From assembly GCA_907163375.1 (NCBI GenBank), contig CAJQUW010003146.1, positions 434,001-498,000 on the forward strand: a DNA stretch of 64,000 nucleotides, in the 5' to 3' direction. Numbering within the stretch: the stretch's first letter is position 1; the number at the start of each line of letters is the position of its first letter. Below the pieces are notes generated by a model. That model was not told where the DNA came from. It saw only the letters and a list, made by a program, of their open reading frames with translations, and ran no database searches. Shown one piece after another: positions 62,703-64,000 of this stretch. The DNA comes from Prostheceraeus crozeri. Taxonomy: Eukaryota > Platyhelminthes > Polycladida > Euryleptidae. The translations under genes and the position numbers were made by a program.

Positions 62703-63770
62703 TTAGGAACGTTGACTAACACGATAAAGGGCAGAATGACGAATCCAACTGTACATTGAATTTGGATAGCCAGCCCATTTCACCAGGCTCCACTTTTCCC
62801 CTTGTCGCATTTGGTCACGAAGTATCTTTTCAACCATGTAGTCATCATCTTCTTTGGTGATGGGTGTTATCTCATGACGATAAAAACTCCCTTGAATCTC
62901 TTCACCATGATAATCACGAAGCTTGTAGGTAGTGGGCTTGAATTTCTTGTTAACCTCAGAAACAGTAAATATTTCGTCCGTCCAATTGGGAAGATATCCT
63001 TTCGCAAACACGCTTTTCACCTAGGAAATGCGAACTTTGCCACCAACCTGAATGTCACGTTTACCTGGTGATGGTTGCTTGCGTTTAGCATTGATTTCAC
63101 GGATTGTATCCACCATGTCTGGAGTTATGTCAGCAGGTTTGTGACCAATCATACGATGAACAGAATGATTGTGAGCGTGTACAGTATCTTGTAATACATC
63201 CGTCCACTTTTGTGTTACTTTTGCAGTGAAATAGCGCCATAGGCGAGTTTTCAGTGTACGATTAAAGCGTTCGACCACTGCAGCCTTGTATGCACTTTTC
63301 ACACTAAACAGCTCAATGTTCTGTTTGCGAAATAAAGCACGCACATGTATGTTTTCAAACTCTTTCCCTTCATCAGTCTGAATACGTGTGGGAATGCGTC
63401 CTTCACTGAAAATATTTTGGAAAGCCTCGGCCACTTCTTCACCACGCTTTATCTTGAGTGGTTGAACCCAAGAATAACGGGGAAATAAGTCAATGACAGA
63501 TAGGAGAAAGCGAAAGCCTTTATTCTTTTTAGCTAATAAAGAAACATCAGCCAAATCTGCTTGCCATTGTTCATCAATATCATGAACGATATAAGAACGG
63601 GTAGGATGGAATTTTCGAGCTTGTGTGTGCAATGTATATGCAGGTTGAGCTTTTAACCATCTCTTCACTTGTTTCTGTGAATAACCACTTGCTTGTGACA
63701 ACTTTTTCACTGAAGCATAACCTGCATAATGCTTTGGGTTATAGTAAATTGATTTCAGATGTTCATCCAT
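62703..63770 (-). pseudogene. Polinton integrase with C-terminal chromodomain, element D
   Basis: The DDE core has 'EQWQADLADVSLLAKKNKGF', 'RIQTDEGKEFENIHVRALF' and 'AAVVERFNRTLKTRLWRYFT'. The N-terminal domain is 'VKKLSQASGYSQKQVKRWLK'. The SH3-like region has 'GYLPNWTDEIFTVSEVNKKF' and 'YHGEEIQGSFYRHEI'. The chromodomain is 'YMVEKILRDQMRQGEKWSLV' with 'KWAGYPNSMYSWIRHSAL'. Close to the integrase of element A. About one break. Confidence 0.88.
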
Positions 63771-64000
63771 CGTCTATTAAGAGGGATCGTTTATTTGCCT
63801 CAAAGTATTAGACTTTTTCTCCGCTAGGGTTTGCGTTTGTGTTTGAGACCTGCTTTTGCTACTTTTTTGAGTCGTCTTGTATGAATCACTTTTACAACAT
63901 GTACTTAAGCAGTTCAATGACACATGAATGTTTTGGCAACTCTCAACATGGGATACAACATAGCTTCTTCATATTAGAAGTCTGTGCTAAAATCAAATGA
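63771..64000. other. Right edge of window, nothing recognised
   Basis: No terminal repeat of element D is recognisable in these 230 bases. The element may continue. Confidence 0.4.

Larger units (their letters stand above)
55941..64000. mobile_element. Element D: Polinton/adintovirus-like fossil, partial
   Basis: Penton-type protein, PD-(D/E)XK nuclease-like protein, adenain-like protease, hexon-type capsid protein, pVI-like protein and chromodomain integrase lie in a row, mostly on the minus strand, with small TATA-driven genes on the left. PolB and the ATPase are not in view and may lie right of the window. No terminal repeat was recognised. Broken, with roughly five or more breaks. The integrase places it near element A and away from element C. 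Confidence 0.8.

Noticed and set aside
1-64000. tRNA or rRNA genes
   Set aside because: No tRNA-like A/B boxes with folding arms or rRNA core sequence were recognised on either strand by eye.

Overview
The window is eukaryotic nuclear DNA from an animal genome, most likely a marine invertebrate. This rests on metazoan-type Polinton (Maverick) relatives, endonuclease-bearing Penelope-like retroelements (PLEs), a LINE, Tc1-like and hAT DNA transposons, and TATA-box genes with AATAAA signals. I see no host protein gene, rRNA, tRNA, CRISPR array or bacterial operon. The species cannot be named from the sequence. Almost everything recognisable is mobile or virus-like DNA, and the virus-like elements are treated as fossils. 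|| Layout. (1) 1-6115: part of a Polinton/adintovirus-like fossil (element A), all genes on the minus strand: penton-type protein, chromodomain integrase, packaging ATPase, core-peptide-like protein, several unknowns and an IAP-like UBA-RING gene. (2) 6480-9421: two internally deleted Tc1-like transposons in opposite orientation, with long inverted arms full of short subterminal repeats. (3) 9830-47330: a four-level nest. A decayed LINE was split by PLE family 2, with a 12-bp target duplication. PLE-2 was split by an 18-kb AT-rich Polinton (element C, 13922-45722), with 477-bp terminal inverted repeats and a 6-bp duplication. The ATPase gene of element C was then split by a 13.7-kb insertion (17672-31374) made of six head-to-tail and head-to-head units of PLE family 1, with a 10-11-bp duplication. 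(4) 47330-55940: mostly featureless DNA with a hAT transposase remnant and degenerate tandem repeats. (5) 55940-64000: a second Polinton/adintovirus-like fossil (element D) with small acidic TATA-box genes, penton-type protein, PD-(D/E)XK nuclease-like protein, protease, major capsid protein, pVI-like protein and chromodomain integrase. It runs off the right edge. || How the parts fit. Elements A, C and D carry the Polinton replication, integration and packaging set between them: protein-primed PolB (C only in view), integrase, FtsK/HerA-type ATPase, adenain-like protease and capsid proteins. C is a different lineage from A and D. It is far more AT-rich and uses an A-rich leader directly before its start codons, where A and D have TATA boxes. 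It carries a phospholipase A2-like domain fused to its integrase, a possible sliding-clamp-like gene beside PolB, and a phage-tail-fibre-like protein. Dispersed through C, including inside coding regions, are short GC-rich hairpins with 3-nt loops, often in pairs. They look like a small mobile double-hairpin family and are the least expected signal here. The PLE families show hammerhead-ribozyme-like motifs just past their stop codons. Both PLE insertions are bounded on both sides by element 3' ends, which fits copying from a tandem or circular RNA template.
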